A stretch of 64,000 bases of DNA, from assembly GCF_000159315.1 (NCBI RefSeq), contig NZ_GG669993.1:140242-204241 (forward strand), written 5' to 3'. Position numbers and translations under genes: made by a program. The notes below the pieces were generated by a model that was not told the origin of the DNA, did not search any database, and worked only from the letters and a program-made list of their open reading frames with translations. The DNA comes from Lentilactobacillus hilgardii DSM 20176 = ATCC 8290 (GTDB lineage: Bacteria; Bacillota; Bacilli; Lactobacillales; Lactobacillaceae). Of the stretch, positions 1-7,512 are shown one piece after another (position 1 is the stretch's first letter; each line of letters starts with the position of its first letter).

Positions 1-666
1 ATTTTAGGTAAACAGTTTACAGTGAACAACTTGGGAATGATTGATTGGGAACAACACTTTTCTTTTAAGTCTGATCATGACGAGTTTAATGACCTTTCAA
101 CCGGGTTGATTGGTGACTATCAAACTGATAATGCAGCACTAGCCATTCAGGCCTATCTGAATTATTGCCAACTAAGCAGCAGACCAGTTAATCATAACAG
201 TGTTATTGCAGGTATTAAGCAAACGAAGTGGGGCGGTCGTTTTGAAAGAATTAACGATCATCCTACAATTGTCATTGATGGTGCTCACAACATTTCAGCC
301 GTAGATGAAATTGTAGATCTATTGGAATCAAATTTTTCTAAAGGAAAAATATATGTGTTAATGGGCATTTTAGCTGATAAGCAAGCCGAAAAAATGGTTG
401 AAAAGATGGCAACGGTTAAAAATGTTTCAATCATTTTGACAAGCTTTAATGGACCAGGTAAGCGTAACGCGGCCGATCCGCAAGTACTTGAAGAGCAAGT
501 GGATTCAAAAGAAAGAAAGAAAACCGTAACGGATGTTATTGATGATTGGCAAACAGCGATTGATACGATTCAAAAAAAACTTATGACAGATGATATGCTG
601 TTAATTACCGGATCACTGTATTTTATTTCGGATGTTCGCAAGTATTTATTGGCGTCTTTGAACTAA
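1..666 (+). CDS. folC: Folylpolyglutamate synthase, C-terminal half (partial)
   Basis: The reading frame is open from the first base of the window, so the N-terminal half with the ATP-binding loop lies outside it. The remaining 221 residues match the C-terminal part of the FolC/MurC-like ligase family, which adds glutamates to folates in the cytoplasm. Visible signatures are the TDNAALAIQAY segment, the GGRFERI stretch and the DGAHN motif that begins the C-terminal domain. The gene ends in TAA and is followed after about 155 bases by mreB. In many relatives radC sits between folC and mreB; here it does not. Identity is quite secure from the DGAHN motif and the neighbourhood. Confidence 0.9.
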   Translation: MLGKQFTVNNLGMIDWEQHFSFKSDHDEFNDLSTGLIGDYQTDNAALAIQAYLNYCQLSSRPVNHNSVIAGIKQTKWGGRFERINDHPTIVIDGAHNISAVDEIVDLLESNFSKGKIYVLMGILADKQAEKMVEKMATVKNVSIILTSFNGPGKRNAADPQVLEEQVDSKERKKTVTDVIDDWQTAIDTIQKKLMTDDMLLITGSLYFISDVRKYLLASLN

Positions 667-711
667 ATTTCAAATAATATCTTAAATCATTCTTTCATTC
701 CTTGGATTTAG

Positions 712-739
712 TTCATTTTTACGTCTGTTATGATATACT
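712..739 (+). promoter_or_regulatory. Probable mreB promoter (extended -10)
   Basis: TATACT at 734-739 is preceded by TG one base upstream (TGA-TATACT), giving an extended -10. A weak -35 (TTCATT, 712-717) lies 16 bases away. It is the only good promoter-like sequence in the folC-mreB gap. Confidence 0.5.
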
Positions 740-820
740 TATTTCGTTAAACAATAATTAATTTATAAAATAACATCAAAAGCGAAATCAACATGATAAA
801 GCGATGAAGGGATGGATAAC

Positions 821-1828
821 GTGTTCGGACTTGGGGAAAAAAACATAGGAATTGACCTTGGAACAGCTAACACAATTGTTTACGTTGAAGGAAAAGGTAT
901 TGTCCTTCGTGAACCGTCGGTTGTTGCCAAGAGTACTAAAAACGGTGATATTATTGCCGTGGGAGAAGAAGCCCGTGCCATGATTGGCCGGACCCCTGCC
1001 AGCATTAATGCTGTCAGACCAATGAAGGACGGCGTAATTGCAGACTATGATACAACTGTTGCAATGATGAAGTATTTCATTGAAAAAGCATTGGGACATT
1101 CATCGGGTAAACCATATGTTATGGTTTGCGTTCCAACGGGAATTACCGCTGTTGAAAAGCGTGCAGTAATCGATGCAACCCGTGTTGCGGGTGCTCGTGA
1201 CGCTTACGTTATAGAGGAACCATTCGCTGCTGCGATTGGAGCCGGTTTACCGGTTATGGATCCAACGGGGAGTATGGTTGTTGACATTGGTGGTGGTACT
1301 ACTGATGTTGCAACAATCTCACTTGGTGGTATTGTTTCAAGCCGTTCTGTCAGAATGGCCGGTGATAAGCTCAACGAATCAATCGCTCAGTATGTCCGTC
1401 AAAAATATAACTTATTGATTGGTGAAAGAACTGCTGAACAACTAAAGATTGACATTGGATCAGCTTCTCCGAAAGCTGCTAAGGATATTGAGGCTGTTCC
1501 TGTTCGAGGGCGTGATCTTGTTACAGGCCTGCCAACAACGGTTCAAGTGACTGGGTCTGATGTTAACGAAGCTATTAATGAATCCGTTGCTGAGATCATT
1601 GCGACAATTAAAGAAACATTGGAAGAAACATCTCCTGAAATTGCTGCCGATGTCATTGATCATGGAATTGTACTCACAGGTGGCGGTGCGTTACTTCGAA
1701 ACATTACAGATGTGATTGCTGAAGCCACTCAGGTGCCGGTTTCAATTGCCGCCGATCCACTTGACTGTGTGGCAATTGGTACAGGAGAATCACTGAAAAG
1801 TATCAATGTTATGAAGAAAAAACAATAA
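821..1828 (+). CDS. mreB: Rod shape-determining protein MreB
   Basis: MreB is a bacterial actin that forms short membrane-associated filaments and guides lateral cell-wall synthesis. The 335-residue protein has the actin-fold ATP-binding signatures: GIDLGTANT near the N-terminus, [10 protein letters not shown] at about 153-162 and LTGGGALL near 286. I chose GTG at 821 rather than ATG at 812 because the Shine-Dalgarno GAAGGG (806-811) touches the ATG but is 9 bases from the GTG, and the resulting MFGLG start resembles other MreB N-termini. It is followed by mreC and mreD in the usual order. The family is certain; only the start is debatable. Confidence 0.95.
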   Translation: MFGLGEKNIGIDLGTANTIVYVEGKGIVLREPSVVAKSTKNGDIIAVGEEARAMIGRTPASINAVRPMKDGVIADYDTTVAMMKYFIEKALGHSSGKPYVMVCVPTGITAVEKRAVIDATRVAGARDAYVIEEPFAAAIGAGLPVMDPTGSMVVDIGGGTTDVATISLGGIVSSRSVRMAGDKLNESIAQYVRQKYNLLIGERTAEQLKIDIGSASPKAAKDIEAVPVRGRDLVTGLPTTVQVTGSDVNEAINESVAEIIATIKETLEETSPEIAADVIDHGIVLTGGGALLRNITDVIAEATQVPVSIAADPLDCVAIGTGESLKSINVMKKKQ

Positions 1829-1894
1829 ACAATTAACAATTTTACCTGAATCACTTAAAGATTTAGGTAATTTATGAAACGGATGGAGGCAATT

Positions 1895-2743
1895 ATGCAA
1901 AAATTTTTCTCCAGTCGAAAACTTGTCATTGTTATTGTATGTTTGATCATTAGCTTTGGCTTAATGTCAGTTTCAGTTGCATTTAGAAACAATCGAAATA
2001 CACCACCGCTTGTTCAACAGTTCGGCAACGACATTGTTGGATTTGCCGACCGGGTTGTTGCCGTTCCAATGAATGGTATCCACCATGGATTTATTTCGAT
2101 TAATAATCTTTTGAATACGTATCAGGAAAATCAAAAGCTTAAGTCAAAGGTTGATCAGCTTGCACAAACACAGGTTAAAGATCAAGTTTTAGAGCGAGAA
2201 AACAAACAACTGAAGCGTCAGCTTAATGTTGGAAGCACATTAACAGGTTACGAAAAAATCAATGCGGCTGTTATTACTAGGACACCCTCATCTTGGGCAA
2301 GCCAAATTATTATTAATAAAGGTCAAGCTGCCGGTGTTAAGAAAAACATGCCGGTTATTGCCGGACCTGGTTTAATTGGAACTGTTGCTGAGGTTAATAA
2401 GACCAACAGTAAAGTTGTCTTAATTTCTAATACCGCAGAAAATTCGAACCGGTTTGCTATCCAGATTGTTGGCGAAGCGTCAAAGATAGTTAATGGTATT
2501 ATCACTTCATATGATTCTCAAAGTAATCGTATCATCATGGGTAACATCACCTCGAAAGCCAAACTTTCCAAAGGTGGCCGAGTCACAACCAGTGGGCTGG
2601 GCGGCATCATTCCTAAGGGTATTTATGTTGGAACCGTGTCAAAAATTGCAGAAGATGACTATGGATTGGCCAAAAAAGTTTACATCAAGCCGGCAGCTAA
2701 CTTGAACGACATCGAAGTCGTTTCGGTTGCTGTTCGAAATTGA
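1895..2743 (+). CDS. mreC: Rod shape-determining protein MreC
   Basis: MreC is a bitopic membrane protein that links MreB filaments to the extracellular wall-synthesis machinery. The product starts with a short basic stretch and a hydrophobic signal-anchor (about residues 8-27). A predicted coiled coil rich in K, Q and E (about 70-110) follows, then the beta-rich MreC domain with the AGVKKNMPV and GPGLIGTV segments. ATG at 1895 is preferred because TGGAGG (1884-1889) lies 5 bases upstream; an in-frame ATG at 1874 has no ribosome binding site. Length of 282 residues is normal for the family. It lies between mreB and mreD and is probably co-transcribed. Confidence 0.95.
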   Translation: MQKFFSSRKLVIVIVCLIISFGLMSVSVAFRNNRNTPPLVQQFGNDIVGFADRVVAVPMNGIHHGFISINNLLNTYQENQKLKSKVDQLAQTQVKDQVLERENKQLKRQLNVGSTLTGYEKINAAVITRTPSSWASQIIINKGQAAGVKKNMPVIAGPGLIGTVAEVNKTNSKVVLISNTAENSNRFAIQIVGEASKIVNGIITSYDSQSNRIIMGNITSKAKLSKGGRVTTSGLGGIIPKGIYVGTVSKIAEDDYGLAKKVYIKPAANLNDIEVVSVAVRN

Positions 2744-2758
2744 TAGGGGGTTGTTCTG

Positions 2759-3283
2759 TTGAGACGAAGAATTCCTATCACAGTTATTTTTGTTGTCGGT
2801 CAATTTATTGCTTTCTTCCTAGATGGGTCAATAAGTCAAATCTTGTCGGGAACGTTATATAGGTATCCTAATTCTTTAGTTCCTGCATTGACATTGCTAT
2901 GGTTAGTACTAGCAGTCTTCTTTGGTGATCGTAAGAAACTGCATTTAGGGATCTGGGCTGCTGTAATCGGCTTTATCTTTGATATGTACTACACAGGTTT
3001 ATTAGGAGTCTATGTATTCATTTTTCCACTGGTAATTTATCTTTGCCAAAGTGTTTACCAAATGTTACCGCCAAACTTTATGAGCGGTTTTTTGGTTTAT
3101 TTTTTGGGGATTACAGTATGGACCACTCTTGGGTTTATTGCGAATGCGTTTATCGGGCAGACATCTTCATCTCTCGCCCAATACTTGGTCAACACGTTAG
3201 CACCGACTCTGGCAATTAACCTTGTATTCATGGCACTAGCCTATTTTCCAGTGGCCTCATTGTATAGGAGTCATAGGCGGTAA
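2759..3283 (+). CDS. mreD: Rod shape-determining protein MreD
   Basis: A 174-residue, very hydrophobic protein with about five membrane-spanning segments, placed directly after mreC, as expected for MreD of the elongasome. MreD sequences are poorly conserved; the call rests on size, hydrophobic profile and position. TTG at 2759 is the likely start, with AGGGGG (2745-2750) eight bases upstream. Only 15 bases separate it from the mreC stop and 15 from the minC start, so mre and min genes probably form one transcript. Confidence 0.88.
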   Translation: MRRRIPITVIFVVGQFIAFFLDGSISQILSGTLYRYPNSLVPALTLLWLVLAVFFGDRKKLHLGIWAAVIGFIFDMYYTGLLGVYVFIFPLVIYLCQSVYQMLPPNFMSGFLVYFLGITVWTTLGFIANAFIGQTSSSLAQYLVNTLAPTLAINLVFMALAYFPVASLYRSHRR

Positions 3284-3298
3284 AAAGGGGAGTCGTAT

Positions 3299-3982
3299 AT
3301 GCAAGATGCAGCTGTATTGAAAGGTACAAATGATGGTTACGAGATAATTTTAGATGATGAGGCTGATTTGGGTGATATTTATACGTCACTAAGAAGTTTG
3401 CTTGAGAAGCTTAGAACTCAGACTGCTTCTACTCATCCTCAACCAATTTCCTTTGATATCCAAACTGGTCTGAGACTTTTGTCAGCCGGTAATCGTTCAG
3501 AAATTGAAAAGATTTTTTCTGACTTTCAGCTTTTCTCAGTCCACAAAATTACGTCAGATGTGATGACTAAAGAAGAGTCAAATCGAATTCTAGATCAGGA
3601 AACGGTTCACGTGGTTGATCGCATCATTCGAAACGGACAAGAGGTTCACGTTCAGGGAGATGTGGTGTTTCTCGGCATTATTCATGAGGGCGGTAAGCTT
3701 TTTGTAGGCGGAAATATTTACGTTCTTGGCGATGTTCATGGCGTCATTCAAGCGGGATTCCCTGATTTGGAAGATAAAATGATTATTGGGGATGTACATA
3801 ACGCGCAACAAGTCCGGATTGGTGAACAATACGAGATTCTTGACGATACCAACCAGAAGATTACAGAAAACTCGGTTGTATATGTGAATGATTTGCACGT
3901 CTTAGACTATGGAAAAGTTGAAGATCTTAAACAAATTAACCCAAAGTTCTTTAATCAGATAGGAGGAGTCATCAATGGGTAA
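3299..3982 (+). CDS. minC: Septum site-determining protein MinC
   Basis: MinC inhibits FtsZ polymerisation at the poles, together with membrane-bound MinD. The 227-residue product has an N-terminal FtsZ-interacting domain (about 1-100) and a C-terminal domain (about 105-215) with the glycine-rich triangular beta-helix pattern, visible as VQGDVVFLG, GGNIYVLGDVHG and AGFPD. ATG 3299 has AAAGGGGAG upstream. The end overlaps the minD start by 8 bases, indicating translational coupling. No MinE or DivIVA gene is visible nearby. Confidence 0.92.
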   Translation: MQDAAVLKGTNDGYEIILDDEADLGDIYTSLRSLLEKLRTQTASTHPQPISFDIQTGLRLLSAGNRSEIEKIFSDFQLFSVHKITSDVMTKEESNRILDQETVHVVDRIIRNGQEVHVQGDVVFLGIIHEGGKLFVGGNIYVLGDVHGVIQAGFPDLEDKMIIGDVHNAQQVRIGEQYEILDDTNQKITENSVVYVNDLHVLDYGKVEDLKQINPKFFNQIGGVING

Positions 3983-4781
3983 AGCATACGTCATTACTTC
4001 AGGAAAAGGTGGAGTTGGAAAAACGACTTCTTCAGCTAATATTGGTACTGCCCTCGCCATGCTTGGAAAAAAAGTTTGCTTGATGGATTTAGATATTGGT
4101 CTACGAAATTTGGATGTTGTTCTTGGACTGGATAATCGAATTATGTATGATATTGTTGATGTTGCATCAGGAAGGGCCAGTCTTGGGCAAGCACTAGTTA
4201 AGGACAAACGGTTTGATGATTTATTATACCTTCTTCCTGCTGCCCAGAATACTGATAAGACGGCGTTAACTCAAGATCAGGTTGTTCAGATTGTTAACGA
4301 GATAAAGCCGGATTTTGATTATGTTCTGATTGATTGTCCTGCTGGCATCGAACAGGGATTTATGAACGCCATTGCGGGCGCTGATAGTGCCATTATTGTC
4401 ACAACTCCCGAAATTTCTGCAGTAAGGGATGCTGATCGAGTGGTTGGATTGCTTGAGCAACATCCGCTTCAAGAAGAACCACACTTGATTATTAATCGAA
4501 TTAGGACTCATATGATGAAAGACGGTTCTGTGATGGACGTTGATGAGATTACCCATCATTTAGGCGTAGAATTACTAGGCATTGTATTTGATGATGATGC
4601 TGTTATTACAACGTCAAATCAAGGTGAACCAGTGGTTCTTCAGGCTGATAATCCGGCTGGTCAAGGGTATCGGGATATTGCCAGACGTCTTGAAGGTGAA
4701 TCGGTTCCCCTAATGCAGATGACAGATGAAGTTCATCCCTCATTTTGGAAAAAAATTGGTAATTGGTTCAAAAAGGGGTAA
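3975..4781 (+). CDS. minD: Septum site-determining ATPase MinD
   Basis: MinD is a ParA/MinD-type ATPase that recruits MinC to the membrane and so keeps division away from the poles. The sequence shows the deviant Walker A GKGGVGKTT near residues 9-17, the MDLDIGLRNLD switch segment, and DCPAG (Walker B region). It ends in a short amphipathic tail (WKKIGNWFKKG), the expected membrane-targeting helix. ATG 3975 follows AGGAGGAG and overlaps minC. Length of 268 residues is typical. A strong promoter for the next, unrelated operon begins eight bases after the stop, with no terminator visible between them. Confidence 0.96.
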   Translation: MGKAYVITSGKGGVGKTTSSANIGTALAMLGKKVCLMDLDIGLRNLDVVLGLDNRIMYDIVDVASGRASLGQALVKDKRFDDLLYLLPAAQNTDKTALTQDQVVQIVNEIKPDFDYVLIDCPAGIEQGFMNAIAGADSAIIVTTPEISAVRDADRVVGLLEQHPLQEEPHLIINRIRTHMMKDGSVMDVDEITHHLGVELLGIVFDDDAVITTSNQGEPVVLQADNPAGQGYRDIARRLEGESVPLMQMTDEVHPSFWKKIGNWFKKG

Positions 4782-4788
4782 ATACTGC

Positions 4789-4817
4789 TTGACGGATGAC
4801 GATTTTCCGATTATCAT
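4789..4817 (+). promoter_or_regulatory. Promoter of the T-box-controlled transporter operon
   Basis: TTGACG (4789-4794) and TATCAT (4812-4817) are separated by exactly 17 bases. This is a near-consensus housekeeping promoter placed immediately before the T-box leader. Transcription would begin near 4824. Confidence 0.8.
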
Positions 4818-4841
4818 TGTTACCATAAATTAAGGAAATAT

Positions 4842-5098
4842 AAAAGACTATGATCAGAATAGTAAACCATGTTAAATTTCAGAAAGCTCATGATGATGGG
4901 AAATGGGTATTTGAATGGTTTGCGTCACATCTGGGAGTCATTTTCCTGAATGAAGTAGGGAAAAGCGGTGAGCACGTTATTGCTGAAGTTTAGTTTTCTA
5001 AACTCGTTGAGACTTTTCATATGAATGGAAAGTGAAGCTGAGGTGGAACCGCGATTAATAATCGTCCTCTTAAGTCATTAGACTTAAGAGGCTTTTTT
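4842..5098 (+). promoter_or_regulatory. T-box leader, predicted histidine-specific, with first terminator
   Basis: A T-box RNA senses uncharged tRNA and lets transcription proceed. Stem I can be drawn by hand. AAAAGACT (4842-4849) pairs with 4936-4944 (one bulge), CAGA (4855-4858) with TCTG (4930-4933), and AAACCAT (4864-4870) with ATGGTTT (4915-4921). The AGTA loop motif at 4861-4864 faces the specifier loop. The codon in the specifier position, just before a purine and the lower helix, is CAC (4926-4928), histidine. A hairpin at 4987-5004 and stem III (5012-5033) follow. The T-box AGGTGGAACCGCG is at 5041-5053, and an 11-bp terminator (5066-5091) precedes a T run at 5093-5098. The specifier assignment is my inference; the T-box itself is certain. 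Confidence 0.88.
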
Positions 5099-5122
5099 GT
5101 ATAGAAAATTAAACTTCATGAG

Positions 5123-5212
5123 GTAGTAAATGTGAATTTACTACAAATTGGGGTGGAACCGCGAAAACTATCGTCCTCTTGAGTCTATTAATAACTCAAG
5201 GGGATTTTTTTT
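5123..5212 (+). promoter_or_regulatory. Second T-box antiterminator/terminator module without its own Stem I
   Basis: Only 24 bases after the first terminator there is another hairpin resembling stem III (GTAGTAAA 5123-5130 with TTTACTAC 5137-5144). It is followed by a second T-box, GGGTGGAACCGCG (5151-5163), and a second terminator (CCTCTTGAGT 5175-5184 with 5194-5203, T run 5205-5212). There is no room for a second specifier stem. The permease Shine-Dalgarno follows at 5215-5220. Confidence 0.85.
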
Positions 5213-5228
5213 ATGGAGGGATGTCAAA

Positions 5229-5873
5229 ATGATTCAATATATCGAGCAAATTTTACCGGCACTGTTGTCAGGAACAAAAATGACCTTGTCAATTTTCTTT
5301 TGGACGTTAATTTGTTCAATTCCGTTAGGAGCGGTTTTAGCCTTAGGATTAGTCAGTAAATTTAAGCCATTAGTTTGGTTGTTAAATCTGTATGATTGGT
5401 TAATGCGAGGCACACCACTGCTACTACAATTAATTTTTGTGTTTTATGGATTACCTGTTATTGGTATTATATTTGAACGTTATGACGCGGCCTTATTTGC
5501 ATTCATTTTAAACTATACAGCATATTTTGCAGAGATTTTTAGAGGGGGATTTCAATCAGTACCGCGAGGGCAATTTGAAAGTGCCTGTGTGTTACGGTTA
5601 TCCTATGGTCAAACGATCCGAAAAATTATTATTCCTCAAGTGTTTAAAATCGTTTTACCGTCAATTGGCAATGAGGTCATTAATTTGGTTAAGGATTCAT
5701 CATTGGTTTACGTTATCGGGTTGGGAGATCTTTTAAGAGCCGGAAACGTAGCAACAGCCAGAGATGTTACATTGCTGCCACTTGTACTTGTTGGCATTAT
5801 TTATCTGGCATTAACCGCTATTTGTACGATCGTGCTAAAGGTGATTGAAAAACGTTCAAGTGTTTGGAGATAA
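5229..5873 (+). CDS. Amino-acid ABC transporter permease (probably histidine)
   Basis: A 214-residue inner-membrane permease of the polar amino-acid uptake family (HisM/GlnP type), with about five hydrophobic segments and the cytoplasmic coupling region that contacts the ATPase. It would form the translocation channel for the substrate delivered by the lipoprotein encoded two genes downstream. ATG 5229 is chosen because GGAGGG (5215-5220) lies eight bases upstream. The frame stays open further upstream, but that part is the second T-box read as protein. The operon is permease-ATPase-binding protein under a T-box with a CAC specifier, so histidine is the best guess for substrate. Confidence 0.88.
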   Translation: MIQYIEQILPALLSGTKMTLSIFFWTLICSIPLGAVLALGLVSKFKPLVWLLNLYDWLMRGTPLLLQLIFVFYGLPVIGIIFERYDAALFAFILNYTAYFAEIFRGGFQSVPRGQFESACVLRLSYGQTIRKIIIPQVFKIVLPSIGNEVINLVKDSSLVYVIGLGDLLRAGNVATARDVTLLPLVLVGIIYLALTAICTIVLKVIEKRSSVWR

Positions 5874-5885
5874 GGGGGTATTGAC

Positions 5886-6521
5886 ATGTTGGAGATAAGG
5901 AACCTAACGAAAAAATTTGGTAGTAAAACAGTTATCAATAACCTGTCTATGACGGTTAACGATAACGAAATTATGGCGATTGTCGGCCCCTCTGGTGCTG
6001 GGAAGACAACTTTGCTTAGATGTATTACGGGCCTTGAAAGAGTTAATAGTGGTGCTTTTTATTGGGATGGTAAACAATTTGATCCTACAAATCCGGATAA
6101 AGGTGACACGATTATCGGTGTTGTTTTTCAAGATTATCAATTGTTTCCAAATTTAACGGTGATGGGAAATATTACATTAGCACCAACAATGGTTAAAAAA
6201 GAATCAAAGAGTCAAGTAACTGAAAATGCAATGACACTTTTAAAGCGTTTGGGTTTGGAAGGAAAAGAGACATTATATCCGTATCAACTTTCTGGTGGAC
6301 AAAAGCAACGAGTTGCTATTGTCCGTGCACTTGCAATGAATCCAAAAATTCTTTGTTATGATGAACCGACTTCGGCCCTTGACCCGGCACTTCGAGATGA
6401 AGTGGCTCAGATTATTTTGGATCTAAAAAAACAAGAAATGACACAAATAGTGGTTACTCATGATATGGAATTTGCGAAGCATGTAGCAGATGATATTAAG
6501 CGAGTCGAACAAATCCAATAG
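5886..6521 (+). CDS. Amino-acid ABC transporter ATP-binding protein (short form)
   Basis: ATPase that powers the adjacent permease. All nucleotide-binding motifs are present: Walker A GPSGAGKTT near residue 34, Q-loop VFQDYQLF, signature LSGGQKQR, Walker B ILCYDEPTS and the switch histidine VTHD. The protein stops at 211 residues, soon after the H-loop, whereas relatives of the HisP/GlnQ type usually run to about 240 with an extra C-terminal segment. I see no frameshift; the next gene follows after 14 bases with its own ribosome binding site, so the short form is probably natural. ATG 5886 has AAGGGGG upstream. Confidence 0.88.
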   Translation: MLEIRNLTKKFGSKTVINNLSMTVNDNEIMAIVGPSGAGKTTLLRCITGLERVNSGAFYWDGKQFDPTNPDKGDTIIGVVFQDYQLFPNLTVMGNITLAPTMVKKESKSQVTENAMTLLKRLGLEGKETLYPYQLSGGQKQRVAIVRALAMNPKILCYDEPTSALDPALRDEVAQIILDLKKQEMTQIVVTHDMEFAKHVADDIKRVEQIQ

Positions 6522-6535
6522 AGAGAAGGATTAAC

Positions 6536-7387
6536 ATGCAAAAAGTTGTAAAAAAATGCCCGTTAGTCATCGTTACCCTTCTGCTAATGTTTGTATTATC
6601 CGGCTGTCGCTTTGAATCAAGGCAAAAAATGGAAACAAATCCAGATACCTGGTCAATTGTTTCCAAACAAAAGAAAATTGTTATCGGTTTAGACGATGGT
6701 TTTGTTCCAATGGGTTTTGAAACTAAAAGTGGCAAAATCGTTGGTTACGATGTTGATTTGGCTAAGGCGGTTTTTAAGCAATACGGCATTAAAGTAAATT
6801 TCCAACCAATTGATTGGTCAATGAATGTGACTGAACTGCGGAATGGAACAATTGATTTAATTTGGAATGGGTTTTCTATGAATCCTCAAAGGGCAAAGAA
6901 GGTCACCTTCAGCGAACCCTATTTGGTTAATAAACAGGTATTGATTTCTAAGGAAAAAAATCATATTAATAGTTTTGCGGATATGAAAAATAGAGTTGCC
7001 GGTGTTCAAGCTGGATCTGCCGGGGCAATGGATATTGATTCACAGCCAAAGCTATTAAAGGATCGAATTAAAAATCACACTCCTATTCTTTATGATTCAT
7101 TTACAGAAGCATTTATTGACTTAAATTCAGATCGAATTCAAGGATTATTAATCGATAGTATTTATGCGGGGTACTATATTGGGCACCAAAAAGATCGGGC
7201 AACATATCAAAGCGTTCCAAGTCAATTTCCTAAAGAGTATTATGGTGTTGGAATGAGAAAGGGAGATACTAAACTTAAGCAGAAAATTGATGCTGGTTTA
7301 AATCGACTGGCTAAAGATGGTCAACTTGCAAAGATTAATAAGAAATGGTTTGGAACCAATGCTTACAGTCCCTTGATGAAAAAATAA
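6536..7387 (+). CDS. Amino-acid-binding lipoprotein of the ABC transporter
   Basis: A 283-residue extracellular solute-binding protein of family 3 (polar amino acids). It begins with a lipoprotein signal: basic start, hydrophobic core and lipobox LSGC with the lipidated cysteine at residue 24. The mature part has the family hallmarks GYDVDLAKAVF, LRNGTIDLIWNGF and RAKKVTFSEPY. It captures the amino acid outside the membrane and delivers it to the permease encoded at the start of the operon. ATG 6536 is preceded by AGAAGGA. A strong terminator follows, closing the operon. Confidence 0.9.
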   Translation: MQKVVKKCPLVIVTLLLMFVLSGCRFESRQKMETNPDTWSIVSKQKKIVIGLDDGFVPMGFETKSGKIVGYDVDLAKAVFKQYGIKVNFQPIDWSMNVTELRNGTIDLIWNGFSMNPQRAKKVTFSEPYLVNKQVLISKEKNHINSFADMKNRVAGVQAGSAGAMDIDSQPKLLKDRIKNHTPILYDSFTEAFIDLNSDRIQGLLIDSIYAGYYIGHQKDRATYQSVPSQFPKEYYGVGMRKGDTKLKQKIDAGLNRLAKDGQLAKINKKWFGTNAYSPLMKK

Positions 7388-7407
7388 TGACAGCAATGGC
7401 TATTTTT

Positions 7408-7443
7408 GAGTTTGAACAATCGGAATTTGTTCAAACTCTTTTT
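7408..7443 (+). terminator. Rho-independent terminator of the ABC transporter operon
   Basis: A 12-bp perfect stem (7408-7419 with 7427-7438, reading GAGTTTGAACAA on the left arm) with a short loop is followed by TTTTT. Confidence 0.9.
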
Positions 7444-7512
7444 AGTTATATATTGAGATTTCGATGATTTTACATTAAGATGAAAATTGTGACTAATTGA
7501 GGAGGAAAACTA

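Noticed and set aside
788-1099. Minus-strand open frame opposite mreB
   Set aside because: Shadow of a strongly conserved gene; no ribosome binding site and composition typical of an antisense frame. The same holds for other long opposite-strand frames, for example at 3590-3898, 12716-12952 and 44375-44665.
5148-5228. N-terminal extension of the permease frame up to 5148
   Set aside because: These codons are the second T-box and terminator read as protein; the true start at 5229 has a strong ribosome binding site.
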